Source: Gammaproteobacteria bacterium (GTDB lineage: Bacteria > Pseudomonadota > Gammaproteobacteria > Eutrophobiales > Eutrophobiaceae). Taken from it: DNA of 50,737 nucleotides. The position numbers were made by a program, and so were the translations under genes. The notes below the pieces were generated by a model that did not search any database, was not told where the DNA came from, and saw only the letters and a program-made list of their open reading frames with translations. Below are positions 17,810 through 26,105 of this stretch, piece by piece (the first letter of the stretch is position 1; each line of letters begins with the position of its first letter). The stretch is from contig JAPPLI010000082.1 in NCBI GenBank assembly GCA_028819495.1, forward strand, positions 1 through 50,737, read 5' to 3'.

Positions 17810-19285
17810 CTAGTGCCCGAGAAAGGTATGGAATACCCCATCGGGGTCATATTTGTCTTTTACCGCCTGTATCTTTTGCCAGCTGGCTTCGCTGAATGAG
17901 CGTTGCGCACGCTCTGGACTTGCCTCGAGATCGGCCTCGCTGACGAAGTGTCCCGCGGATAGCGGCGCCAGTATCTCCTGGGTCCGCTTCAGCCAGGCGA
18001 TGTTTTGCTCATCCTCTTTTTCATCCATCCAGAAAGAGTAGGGCGACAGGAACGTGAGGCGGCGCATGGAATACGCGGTATCGTACAGCTTGATGGGCTT
18101 GGGCTTGACTTCGCATAACACGTTCGTCATCGGTGACGGCGCTGTGGCAAAGTGGTCTACATAGTGTTCCATGACCTCGCGCATGGAGAGATCGAAGTAA
18201 AACGTATCGGCTGCCACCCGGCACGGCGGGAACGAAACATCGATGAGGTTGAACAGGTCATGGAACGAGGTGGGACTGACCTCATCCAGCGCAAACGGTT
18301 GTGCCACGGAACGGGCCGCCTGCAAGGGTGACAAGATTTCGCGCGCCTCGTCTTCCGTGTCTGTGAATGCAACCGCGCTGACGTTGACGGCCTTGGTCAC
18401 GCCGTCTACCGGTTCCGGCAGACCTGACAGGAACATGAACAACTCGACCTTGTCTGACAGGGTCAAACCGACCTCCGGCAGCCATTCCGAGACAGCCAGG
18501 GTGTCCTGCAGCGGCCAGGTATAACTGCTCATGTGCATCGCCCGGGGCAGGTCATACAGTTTCAGGCGGTAATTGGTCACGACAGCCGGAAACCCGGGGC
18601 CGGATCCGCGCGCGGCCCATAACAGGTCAGAATAATTATCTTCATCAACGCGTATCAGCTCTCCTTGCGCCGTGACCGCGTCGAGTCCCAGCACGCTGTT
18701 GCAGGCGGCACCGTTCCAGGAGCCCCAGTTCCAGCCCTGGCCGCCCCCCAGCAGGTAACCGCCCATGGGAACGGTGCTGCAATGGGCCGTGGGAAACCCC
18801 AGACCCTGCCGGCCGAGCACAGTCGCCAGTTCCCGGGCATAAATTGCCGGACCGACTACCGCCATTTTATTTTCGGCGTCGACCTCAAGATCGCGAAAAC
18901 GGCTCATGTCCAACACCAGGCCGCCGTCCCGGACCGCAGAAGACACCCAGCTGTGACCGCCGGTACGAATCCCCACTTTCATGCCGTTCTGTCCGGCAAA
19001 CTTCACGGTATTGATCACGTCATTCACCGATTCTGCCTGTACTATCGCGTCCGGTTCCCGGTTGGTCTTGAGCAATTGCCAGGTCAGGCTGCGTCGCCGG
19101 GCTGTGTAATTCTCATGGTCTCTGGTAATGACGTCCCCGGCGATTTTCGCTGCCAGGTCACTGAAGGATTTGTTGCCGGGGGAGGGAACTGAGCAACCGC
19201 CAAACGAAAAAAAAGCGGTAAGTCCGGCGAACAGCCGGCCGGCCAATACGGAAAATTGACGACGGGACAGGTGCTTGATAATCAT
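17810..19285 (-). CDS. Tat-exported FAD-linked oxidase, berberine-bridge-enzyme type
   Basis: 491 residues. The twin-arginine signal SRRQFSVLAG (residues 7-16) is followed by a lipobox-like FGGC (Cys31), so it may be a periplasmic lipoprotein. The FAD_binding_4 domain has RTGGHSW with His111 and AHCSTVPMGGYLLGGG with Cys169, the two residues that carry bicovalent FAD in BBE-type oxidases. It ends with the BBE tail YDPDGVFHTF. These enzymes oxidise sugars or alcohols with O2. A glycosyltransferase follows ten bases later on the same strand. The substrate is unknown; a link with surface glycans is only suggested by position. Confidence 0.85.
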   Translation of the reverse strand: MIIKHLSRRQFSVLAGRLFAGLTAFFSFGGCSVPSPGNKSFSDLAAKIAGDVITRDHENYTARRRSLTWQLLKTNREPDAIVQAESVNDVINTVKFAGQNGMKVGIRTGGHSWVSSAVRDGGLVLDMSRFRDLEVDAENKMAVVGPAIYARELATVLGRQGLGFPTAHCSTVPMGGYLLGGGQGWNWGSWNGAACNSVLGLDAVTAQGELIRVDEDNYSDLLWAARGSGPGFPAVVTNYRLKLYDLPRAMHMSSYTWPLQDTLAVSEWLPEVGLTLSDKVELFMFLSGLPEPVDGVTKAVNVSAVAFTDTEDEAREILSPLQAARSVAQPFALDEVSPTSFHDLFNLIDVSFPPCRVAADTFYFDLSMREVMEHYVDHFATAPSPMTNVLCEVKPKPIKLYDTAYSMRRLTFLSPYSFWMDEKEDEQNIAWLKRTQEILAPLSAGHFVSEADLEASPERAQRSFSEASWQKIQAVKDKYDPDGVFHTFLGH

Positions 19286-19333
19286 GAATAACTCCCACTG
19301 AAGCGGCTTGCCTGACTATGGTATATGATACCT

Positions 19334-19376
19334 GGGGTCAGAGTAAGAAATTCGTCAGAATTTTTACTCTGACCCC
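19334..19376. repeat. REP-like palindrome, GGGGTCAGAGTAA family, copy 3
   Basis: A 43-base hairpin with outer arms GGGGTCAGAGTAA/TTACTCTGACCCC. It lies between the divergent flavoprotein and HMG-CoA-lyase-like genes. Just before it, a short palindrome GGTATATGATACC occupies 19320-19332. Confidence 0.9.
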
Positions 19377-19410
19377 AAATGTCCGAAACAAAAAACGGGC
19401 ATGATAATGA

Positions 19411-19439
19411 TTGCTGGCCCACTATTCGTATATTATATG
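19411..19439 (+). promoter_or_regulatory. putative promoter of the HMG-CoA lyase family gene
   Basis: TTGCTG (19411-19416), a 17-base spacer and TATATG (19434-19439) lie 27 bases before the ATG. It is a pattern match only. Confidence 0.35.
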
Positions 19440-19465
19440 AAGCTGTACTTTATTGAGAACATACC

Positions 19466-20374
19466 ATGCCGGATTTTATCGAAATCGTCGACGTCAGCCC
19501 CCGCGACGGCCTGCAAAGCCAGCCGGTAGTATTGAGCGTTGAGCACAAGCTGGAATTGATCAACCGGCTCATAGACGCCGGCGTCCGGCGTATGGAGGTG
19601 GCCAGTTTCGTCAACCCGAAGCGGGTCCCGCAGATGGCGGACGCGGAAGAGGTGGTGCGCGGCCTGCCGCAACGGGACGATGTGTCGTATATCGGGCTGG
19701 CGCTGAACCTGCGCGGTTTCGAACGAGCCATGGCCTGCAACGTCGATGAAGTGAAATGCGCAGTGGTGGCCTCGGACACATTCAGTTTGCGCAACCAGGG
19801 CGCCACCACGGAACAGACCATGGAACTGGTCGCGGAGATTACCAGGGAAGTTGAGGCAGCCGGCATCGGCAAGGCAGTGACAATCAGCGCCGCATTCGGT
19901 TGTCCCTTCGAGGGCGAAATGCCGATGGAGAAGGTCGTGAACCTGGTGCAGCGTCTCGCCGCAATGGGGTATCCCGAAATTTCCCTGGCGGATACCATCG
20001 GCGCCGCCGGTCCTTCAGACGTTGCCGCCATGATAAGCCGTATCAGGAGCCTTGAACCCGACCTGATCCTGGGTTGCCATTTCCACAACACCCGCAATAC
20101 TGCGGTGGCGAACACCTATGCGGCCATCCAGGAAGGCGTCAGGTCCTTCGACGCGAGCTGCGGTGGCGTGGGCGGTTGCCCGTTCGCCCCGGCGGCGACC
20201 GGCAACGTGGCGACCGAAGACCTGTTGTACATGATCCACCGCATGGGTTTTGAGACCGGTATCGACATCAACAGCATCATCGACACCGCAAAATGGCTGG
20301 AAGGCCCACTCGACGCGCCCATGCCGGCCATGCTCACCCGCGCCGGCGTGTTTCCTGCTGCGAAAGCGGCATAG
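19466..20374 (+). CDS. hydroxymethylglutaryl-CoA lyase family protein
   Basis: 302 residues, the usual length. The catalytic SPRDGLQSQ (Arg and Asp of the HMGL/DRE-TIM barrel), EVASFVNPKRVPQM, the metal histidines in GCHFHNTRN and the C-terminal GGVGGCPFAPAATGNVATED with its active-site Cys are all present. HMG-CoA lyase yields acetyl-CoA and acetoacetate in leucine or acyl-CoA breakdown. HFHN-T-R replaces the common HxHDTYG, so a related substrate such as another 3-hydroxy-3-methyl acyl-CoA is possible. No leucine-pathway genes are adjacent. Confidence 0.88.
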   Translation: MPDFIEIVDVSPRDGLQSQPVVLSVEHKLELINRLIDAGVRRMEVASFVNPKRVPQMADAEEVVRGLPQRDDVSYIGLALNLRGFERAMACNVDEVKCAVVASDTFSLRNQGATTEQTMELVAEITREVEAAGIGKAVTISAAFGCPFEGEMPMEKVVNLVQRLAAMGYPEISLADTIGAAGPSDVAAMISRIRSLEPDLILGCHFHNTRNTAVANTYAAIQEGVRSFDASCGGVGGCPFAPAATGNVATEDLLYMIHRMGFETGIDINSIIDTAKWLEGPLDAPMPAMLTRAGVFPAAKAA

Positions 20375-20382
20375 GCAATCGC

Positions 20383-21624
20383 TCACATCATCTCTTTCTG
20401 CAGGTCGATCAGGTAATCAATCTCCTCCTCGGTGTTGAAGAAATGCGCGCTGATGCGCAGGTTGCCTACCCCGCCCAGGGTGCGCATTGAGATCTTGATG
20501 GGTTTCATGCATCGGCCCGGCGCTGCGCAGCGTTGGAAGAAGGCCAGGTCCTTGTCGTAATCGCCCGTGGTGTAAGTGATCAGGCCGTGGCGTTTATTCG
20601 GGTCGGTGGGGCAGGTTACCCGGCAGCCGATTTCCTGAAGCCTGTCGATGGTATAGGCGCCCAGACGCCGCACCCGTTCCTCGACGTTTTTGATGCCGAT
20701 CTTCTCGTAGAACTTCAGCGTGGCCACCCAGCCGAACAGGGACGGGCCGATGGTAGTGTCCTGGGAGAACCGGTTGGCGTTGTTCACAGGGGGATAGGAC
20801 CAGCTTGCCAGGTTGTCATGGTCCCTGTTCGCGAACGGGATGGGACCGGGGATGTCCGCCCAGATGTAATTGCGGTAGCGGGCGTCGATACGGTCCATGA
20901 CGGAACGCTTGATATAGAAGATGCCGGCGCCCTCCGGGCCGCACTGCCACTTGTAGGCGCCCGATAGCAGGAAGTCGACGCCGTCATCCTTGACGTCAAT
21001 GTCCACTGCGCCCAGGGTCTGCATGGCGTCATCCAGCACCAGGGCGCCTTGAGCGTGGGCGATGCGGCAGACTTCCTTCATGTCATAGGTGAACCCGCAG
21101 AATGCCGCAGTGCGGTCCACGATCACCATCCGGGTCTTGCCGTCCACCAGTTTTTCCATGTCTTCCATGAGGATCTCGCCGTTAACGTTGCGCACCACCC
21201 GGATCTCGATGCCATAACGGCGCTTCAGGTCCTGCAGGATATAGGGAATGGAGGGGTAGGACAGGTCCGTGATCACCACGTTGTCGCCTTCCGACCACTC
21301 CATCATGTTATACAGGATGAGGTTTGCGGTTATCGCCGGCCGGTAGGCATTGGTGACCTCGTCCTTGTCGGCGTTGATGAAGCTGGCGCTCAGGCGCACA
21401 CTCTCATCCCACTTGGCCAGCAGAAACGGGTGGGTGGCGATATCCGCGGCGGGGATGTCCTCCATGCGGCCGAATTCGACGAAATTGTAAAAGTCGCGCA
21501 CCGCGCTCAGCCAGTAATTGCCCGGCACCATCTGGTCGGCCGCGTTCAGGTAGACCCAGTGCTCCAGCAGTTTGAATTCGGCGCGGATTTCGTCCAGGTG
21601 GTCGTCTATGTAGTTGTTGTTCAT
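20383..21624 (-). CDS. aminotransferase class V family protein (PLP)
   Basis: 413 residues from ATG 21624. It has the fold-type I features RPAITANLILYNMMEWSEGDNVVIT, the PLP aspartate region LVLDDAMQTLGAVDID and the Schiff-base lysine in FLLSGAYKWQCGPEGAG. It ends with LRISAHFFNTEEEIDYLI. Class V members include cysteine desulfurases, kynureninase-like enzymes and epimerases. No catalytic-Cys loop of NifS/SufS is apparent, so desulfurase activity is not supported. It converges on the HMG-CoA lyase gene (8-base gap) and diverges from the NSS transporter. Confidence 0.85.
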   Translation of the reverse strand: MNNNYIDDHLDEIRAEFKLLEHWVYLNAADQMVPGNYWLSAVRDFYNFVEFGRMEDIPAADIATHPFLLAKWDESVRLSASFINADKDEVTNAYRPAITANLILYNMMEWSEGDNVVITDLSYPSIPYILQDLKRRYGIEIRVVRNVNGEILMEDMEKLVDGKTRMVIVDRTAAFCGFTYDMKEVCRIAHAQGALVLDDAMQTLGAVDIDVKDDGVDFLLSGAYKWQCGPEGAGIFYIKRSVMDRIDARYRNYIWADIPGPIPFANRDHDNLASWSYPPVNNANRFSQDTTIGPSLFGWVATLKFYEKIGIKNVEERVRRLGAYTIDRLQEIGCRVTCPTDPNKRHGLITYTTGDYDKDLAFFQRCAAPGRCMKPIKISMRTLGGVGNLRISAHFFNTEEEIDYLIDLQKEMM

Positions 21625-21648
21625 ATCCGGTTGTCTGTAAAATCGACA

Positions 21649-21668
21649 ATTATAAGGAAAAATATAAT
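21649..21668. promoter_or_regulatory. divergent -10 boxes between aminotransferase and NSS transporter
   Basis: A reverse-strand TATAAT at 21649-21654 faces the aminotransferase. A forward TATAAT at 21663-21668 faces the transporter. The gap is only 62 bases, so the two starts would share regulation. The -35 regions are weak. Confidence 0.4.
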
Positions 21669-21686
21669 AAGCATGCGCTTTGTTTT

Positions 21687-23048
21687 TTGTCACAGGTGAC
21701 CAGAACTACCATACGTGAAAAATGGTCCTCCCGCACCGGGTTTATCCTGGCTGCGATAGGAGGGGCCATCGGTCTCGGGAATATCTGGAAATTCCCCTAT
21801 ATGGCCGGGTCCAGCGGCGGCGGCGCTTTTGTCATCGTCTACCTGTTCGCAGTTGCCCTGGTCGCCATTCCCATCCTCGTTGCCGAGTTGATGCTGGGCA
21901 GGTATGGCGGCCAGAGTCCGCCCACCGCAATGCTGTTGAACGCAGAGAAGGAAAACCAGTCCCGCTGGTGGTCCGGCGTGGGCTGGATCGGCGCCGGCGC
22001 CGGTTTTCTTATTCTCGGCTTTTACAGCGTAATCGGCGGCTGGGTGCTGGACTACGCGTATGTATCGATGAGCGCGGGGTTTTCCGGGGTCGGCCCGGAC
22101 GAGGCGCAGGCGCGTTTTGCCGACCTGCTGTCGAATCCATTACGCCTGCTGTTGTGGTTTACCGTGTTCCTGGGACTGACCGGTCTTATCGTCAGTAGCG
22201 GACTTCGGAAAGGTATCGAACGGGCGACCGGGATACTTATGCCGGCGCTGTTCATTATGCTGTTGGCGCTGACCGTCTACAGCGCCGTTGCGGGAGACAT
22301 GACAGCGGGGCTCAGGTTTCTCTTTGCCGTGGACTTCGGGCAAATCAGTCCGGGTGTCATGCTGTCGGCGGTGGGGCATGCGTTTTTTTCCGTGGGTGTC
22401 TCCATGGGGTTGATGATGGCTTACGGCGCCTACATACCCCGTGAAATATCCATCCCCAGGACCGCGGTCGTCATTGCCGGCGCCGATACGTTTGTCGCCA
22501 TCGTGGCCGGTATCGCTATCTTTCCGCTGGTGTTCGCGAACGGCCTGGAACCGGGGGAAGGGCCGGGCCTGATCTTCGTCACCCTGCCGATCGCATTCGG
22601 CAACATGCCGGCCGGGGGCCTGTTCGGCGCATTGTTTTTCCTCTTGCTGCTGTTTGCCGCAGTCACCTCCTCCATCGCCATCCTGGAACCTGCGGTGGCC
22701 TGGGTGGAGGAACGGCGCAGCATGACCCGCAGGAAGAGCGCGATAATCACCATATTCGCGCTCTGGTTACTGGGCATCGGCAGTGTGCTTTCATTCAACA
22801 TCTGGGAACAAGTCAGACCCATCGCCGGCATGAACATATTTGACCTGATGGATTACCTGACTGCCAACCTGATGATGCCGATAGGCGGGATGCTTATCGC
22901 CATCTTTGCCGGCTGGTTTATGCGGGACAGTACACTGGCGGAAGAATTGCGGATAAACACGCCCTGGCTTTTTCGTACCTGGCAATTCCTGATCAGGACC
23001 GTGACGCCGCTGGCCATAGCCGGTATACTCGTGACGAATCTGTTTTAA
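21687..23048 (+). CDS. neurotransmitter:sodium symporter (SNF/NSS) family transporter
   Basis: About 453 residues with 11-12 membrane segments. The NSS signature IGGAIGLGNIWKFPYMAGSSGGGAF in helix 1 (split here by the Na/substrate-binding unwound region) is clear, with ISPGVMLSAVGHAFFSVGVSMG in helix 6. It imports amino acids or related amines with sodium. The start is TTG at 21687 or GTG at 21696; no good ribosome site decides. The next membrane protein begins ten bases after its stop. Confidence 0.93.
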   Translation: MSQVTRTTIREKWSSRTGFILAAIGGAIGLGNIWKFPYMAGSSGGGAFVIVYLFAVALVAIPILVAELMLGRYGGQSPPTAMLLNAEKENQSRWWSGVGWIGAGAGFLILGFYSVIGGWVLDYAYVSMSAGFSGVGPDEAQARFADLLSNPLRLLLWFTVFLGLTGLIVSSGLRKGIERATGILMPALFIMLLALTVYSAVAGDMTAGLRFLFAVDFGQISPGVMLSAVGHAFFSVGVSMGLMMAYGAYIPREISIPRTAVVIAGADTFVAIVAGIAIFPLVFANGLEPGEGPGLIFVTLPIAFGNMPAGGLFGALFFLLLLFAAVTSSIAILEPAVAWVEERRSMTRRKSAIITIFALWLLGIGSVLSFNIWEQVRPIAGMNIFDLMDYLTANLMMPIGGMLIAIFAGWFMRDSTLAEELRINTPWLFRTWQFLIRTVTPLAIAGILVTNLF

Positions 23049-23057
23049 TAATTGGTC

Positions 23058-23723
23058 ATGTCCTACGAAGTCATCAAGTTTATCCACGTCCTGCTGCTGG
23101 TTTTCTGGCTGGGAACGGACGTCGGCGTTTTATTGCTGGCCAGGAGATTCCGCGATGCAAGCCTGTCCGTGGAAACACGCCTGACGCTGCTGCACATGGC
23201 GATGGTCATCGATACCCTGCCGCGCATCTGTTTTATCGTCATGCTGCCCGTGGGCGTGCACCTGGCCAATGCCGCCGGGTTACTCAATGTCGAAATGCCG
23301 GGTCTGGTCGGCCTGTGGCTGCTTGCTGCAGTTTTGCTGACGGTCAACATGTCTGCGGCGAAACATATCGGCACTCCCCTGGGAGCCAGGCTGCAACGTC
23401 TCAACTGGACCGGACTGGGTATTGCGGGACTGCTGCTGATCGCTACCGGGTTGGCTTCACTGGTCAATGGGACCCCGTACATGGTTTCCTGGCTGGCCGC
23501 CAAGATCGTCATTTACGGCCTGGTCTACTGGTTTGCCATCGGCATAGACTGGATGTTCCTGCCGGTGGGCAGATTGACGGCGGAACTGGCGGAAAAAGGA
23601 TCATCGGAGGAAATCGAAGCAGGCATTACCCGGACGGTGGACCAAACCATGTGGGCTGTACTGGCGGTGTATGCATCGACCCTCGCCGCAGCCTGGATCT
23701 GTGTCACGAAGATCGATTTCTAG
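23058..23723 (+). CDS. integral membrane protein, DUF2269-like
   Basis: About 221 residues from ATG 23058 with five to six hydrophobic helices. It begins IKFIHVLLLVFWLGTDVGVLLLARR, a pattern seen in DUF2269 and CopD-like membrane proteins (a His in helix 1 that could bind haem or metal). It lies ten bases after the NSS transporter and is probably co-transcribed. No function can be given. Confidence 0.6.
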   Translation: MSYEVIKFIHVLLLVFWLGTDVGVLLLARRFRDASLSVETRLTLLHMAMVIDTLPRICFIVMLPVGVHLANAAGLLNVEMPGLVGLWLLAAVLLTVNMSAAKHIGTPLGARLQRLNWTGLGIAGLLLIATGLASLVNGTPYMVSWLAAKIVIYGLVYWFAIGIDWMFLPVGRLTAELAEKGSSEEIEAGITRTVDQTMWAVLAVYASTLAAAWICVTKIDF

Positions 23724-23757
23724 CGCCGGAGATCCGGGGTCAGAACACGGAATTCTC

Positions 23758-23800
23758 GGGGTCAGAGTAAGAATTTCGCCAGAAATTTTACTCTGACCCC
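23758..23800. repeat. REP-like palindrome, GGGGTCAGAGTAA family, copy 4
   Basis: A 43-base hairpin whose sequence is nearly the same as the copy inside the GmrSD-like gene. A half copy (GGGGTCAGAA) begins at 23736, just upstream. It lies between the convergent membrane-protein and NTF2-like genes. Confidence 0.9.
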
Positions 23801-23817
23801 TGCATTTCGAGATAGGT

Positions 23818-23859
23818 GGGGCCGGAGTAAAAATTCTTCGAATTTCTTACTCCGACCCC
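23818..23859. repeat. REP-like palindrome, covarying variant (GGGGCCGGAGTAA)
   Basis: A 42-base hairpin 18 bases after copy 4. The left arm GGGGCCGGAGTAA pairs with TTACTCCGACCCC. Relative to copy 4, an A-T pair is changed to G-C on both arms, so the pairing is preserved. The two tandem copies lie in opposite-facing 3' ends and may act as a bidirectional transcript end. Confidence 0.88.
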
Positions 23860-23868
23860 TGTGTGCTG

Positions 23869-24363
23869 TTATTGAAACTGTGCGTCAGGCGTGGCCTGGT
23901 CGATATCCAGGTACAACTTCCATTCATTGTCCTCGTTTCTCTTGTAGATGATCAGTGAGCGGCCGGCGTCGCGATAAACCTCACCACCGTTCACCGGTTC
24001 GGCGGTCAGGTAATATTTGCTCAGCAGGTGCGCCGTATCGCCGTGAATCTGTATCTCCTCTATATCTATTTCGAACGTCACTCTGGATTTGCCCATACCA
24101 GGCGCAAAAAAGTCGCGGACCTGATCCACGCCGCGTAAAGCGGGTCTGCCATGCAGGGCGACGATGGCATCCTCTGTATACAAGTCCATCAACCGATCCA
24201 GGTCCCCGCCGGTGTACAACTCAATCCATTGCCGGGCTGCCTGTTCTACGGCGGCAATATCAGCAGCCTCATCTGCAGTCGCCTTACTTGACAAAAGCAG
24301 GAACAGGACTATGAGCAAAACCGGTTTTGCAGGTTTTTGGAGCAGTTTAGTAAAACAAAGCAT
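23869..24363 (-). CDS. secreted NTF2-like (SnoaL/DUF4440) protein
   Basis: 164 residues with a signal peptide (LLIVLFLLLSSKATA, cleavage near residue 30) and then an NTF2-like cone fold. The pattern is AAVEQAARQWIELYTGGDLDRLMDLYTEDAIVALHGRPALRGVDQVRDFF, with closing RSLIIYKRNEDNEWKLYLDID. Such domains serve as small isomerases, hydratases or binding proteins. It lies 24 bases downstream of the VAO-type flavoprotein on the same strand and is probably co-transcribed. Confidence 0.8.
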   Translation of the reverse strand: MLCFTKLLQKPAKPVLLIVLFLLLSSKATADEAADIAAVEQAARQWIELYTGGDLDRLMDLYTEDAIVALHGRPALRGVDQVRDFFAPGMGKSRVTFEIDIEEIQIHGDTAHLLSKYYLTAEPVNGGEVYRDAGRSLIIYKRNEDNEWKLYLDIDQATPDAQFQ

Positions 24364-24387
24364 TATGGCACCCCTTGAATATTGATA

Positions 24388-25974
24388 TTAACCAACCTCA
24401 TTAAGACCAAGCTGTCCGGGATTGATGATCCCGTGTTCGTCCAGCAGTTCCTTGATACGGCCAAGCATCTCCCAGGCGGCAGCGCGCCGGCTGTCCCTGT
24501 ACGGGTAATATTTCCCGATCTGGAAATGCACCGCTCCCTGCCTGAGGAAGATGTTTCGGACCTCGTTGCGCAGCCGTTCAACCTCGTTACGGGCCTCCGG
24601 GTTGGCAGGAACCTGCGTGAACCCCTCAAACACATCCGGCTCGACATTGCGGCGATGTACCTCGTTCAACTCATCGGGCCAGTAAAACACCGGCTCCACC
24701 AGGAATGTAGTGTTGCCGACCGTGCATATCAGGTAGCCGGTATCGATCCTGTATTTTTCCAGAATTTCCTTGTTTTGCCGATACAGTTCCTGTATTTCGT
24801 CAATGGTCTCCACAGCCTGGGAGTGGCCGACCTTGCCATGGATGGGCACCCAGCGTTCGCCGTCCGGCCCCACCATTGAATTCGTCGGCGGGAACGGATA
24901 AGCTCCGACGATGGTCGGCAGGCTGTTGGGGATTTCCGCACCGCCGTTCTCCCCCACGATTCCGCGAATCTCCGCCAGGGCATAATCCGCACCGGCTTCA
25001 CACCGGTCCTCTACGTTGACGTGCAGCCCCCACTGCACTTTTTTGACGAACCTGCGGCCGCTGGCCGCGATCTTGAGCGACTCTTTCAGGCCGCTTTTCC
25101 CGGCCACCCGCGCCAGGGTTTTGACGTCTTCGACGACATCGGTGTCACCACCCAGCACGCGGCTGTTCTGCAGGAAGGGGTCGAATCCATAACACTCGGC
25201 GGCAAGACCCCGGCGACCGATCTCCGACATGGCGGCGCATATCTGTTGATGAGTATCGAAAGAAAACGATGCGTATTTCACCACGGCCGGGATAGTCACC
25301 AGGCGCAGGGTTGCCACTGTCTTGATGCCCAGGGCGCCGCTGTCACCAATAAACAGTCCGGTGAGATCCGGACCGTCATAACGCATGAATGGCACGCCCT
25401 CCTTTTTTCCGTGCGCCCCCGTGGGCAGAATCTCACCGTTGCCCAGCAAAACATCCAGACCGATCACGCTTTCCGCGGCCGTCCCATATGAAGTACCGCC
25501 CCAGAATACGCTGTTTTGTGACAAGGCCCCACCTATGGTTGCCCGCATGCCGGAGAGCGGCCCCCAGTAGGGGGAACGCAGTCCGTGAACAGCGAGGGCT
25601 TCGTTAAGCTTTTGCCAGGTGCAGCCGCATTCGATGGTGACGATCATATCCCGGGTATTGATATCGATAATCCTGTTAATCCTGCGCATGTCGATACTTA
25701 TGCCGCGCCGGGTCGCGTGCAGGTAAGAATCCGTATACGACATGCCGCCGCCACGGGCGACGATATACAAACCATTTTCCCTGCAAATTGACACGATTTC
25801 AGAGACTTGTTGCGCATTTGCCGGTTGAATGACGGCAAGGGCCGTTTCAAAACCGCGGTATACATCCTGTGAGTAGTAACGTAGTTCAGCGAGGTCCGTA
25901 ATGACGAATTCGGCGCCGACGATATCCTTGAGGCGGGAAATTACGGTCGATTCTATAGCGTGGGCTTCGGTCAT
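24388..25974 (-). CDS. VAO-type FAD-linked oxidoreductase (paralogue A)
   Basis: 528 residues behind a GAGGA ribosome site. The N-terminal FAD_binding_4 (PCMH) domain contains IVARGGGMSYTDSYL and SPYWGPLSGMRATIGGALSQNSVFWGG. The C-terminal half resembles 4-cresol dehydrogenase/vanillyl-alcohol oxidase types (FLVEPVFYWPDELNEVHRRNVEP, HFQIGKYYPYRD, LLDEHGIINPGQLGL). There is no signal peptide. A second, collinear protein lies at 45281-46864 and shares the same motifs. VAO flavoproteins oxidise phenolic or benzylic side chains or 2-hydroxy acids. It diverges from a secreted bicupin gene. Confidence 0.88.
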   Translation of the reverse strand: MTEAHAIESTVISRLKDIVGAEFVITDLAELRYYSQDVYRGFETALAVIQPANAQQVSEIVSICRENGLYIVARGGGMSYTDSYLHATRRGISIDMRRINRIIDINTRDMIVTIECGCTWQKLNEALAVHGLRSPYWGPLSGMRATIGGALSQNSVFWGGTSYGTAAESVIGLDVLLGNGEILPTGAHGKKEGVPFMRYDGPDLTGLFIGDSGALGIKTVATLRLVTIPAVVKYASFSFDTHQQICAAMSEIGRRGLAAECYGFDPFLQNSRVLGGDTDVVEDVKTLARVAGKSGLKESLKIAASGRRFVKKVQWGLHVNVEDRCEAGADYALAEIRGIVGENGGAEIPNSLPTIVGAYPFPPTNSMVGPDGERWVPIHGKVGHSQAVETIDEIQELYRQNKEILEKYRIDTGYLICTVGNTTFLVEPVFYWPDELNEVHRRNVEPDVFEGFTQVPANPEARNEVERLRNEVRNIFLRQGAVHFQIGKYYPYRDSRRAAAWEMLGRIKELLDEHGIINPGQLGLNEVG

Positions 25975-26025
25975 TTTTCGTCCTCGTGTGGATTAAACCG
26001 GGTTTTGCCATGATCTTATAGGAAT

Positions 26026-26034
26026 GTTATATCA
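26026..26034 (-). promoter_or_regulatory. extended -10 / shared motif upstream of the VAO-type gene
   Basis: The reverse strand reads TGATATAAC, within a 14-base block (TTGATATAACATTC, 26022-26035) that recurs exactly at 29592-29605. The block also lies inside an inverted repeat GGAATG-N14-CATTCC (26021-26046). It may be promoter, operator or both, in the 131-base divergent gap. Confidence 0.4.
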
Positions 26035-26105
26035 ATAATACATTCCATAACAGGTCGCCGGCATGATACATTCCCTTTCAGTCCATCAATCAGGAGAGCG
26101 TGAGG

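Noticed and set aside
20383-21624. Class V aminotransferase as a cysteine desulfurase (NifS/SufS)
   Set aside because: The Lys and Asp PLP sites are present but no catalytic cysteine loop or Isc/Suf partners are seen.
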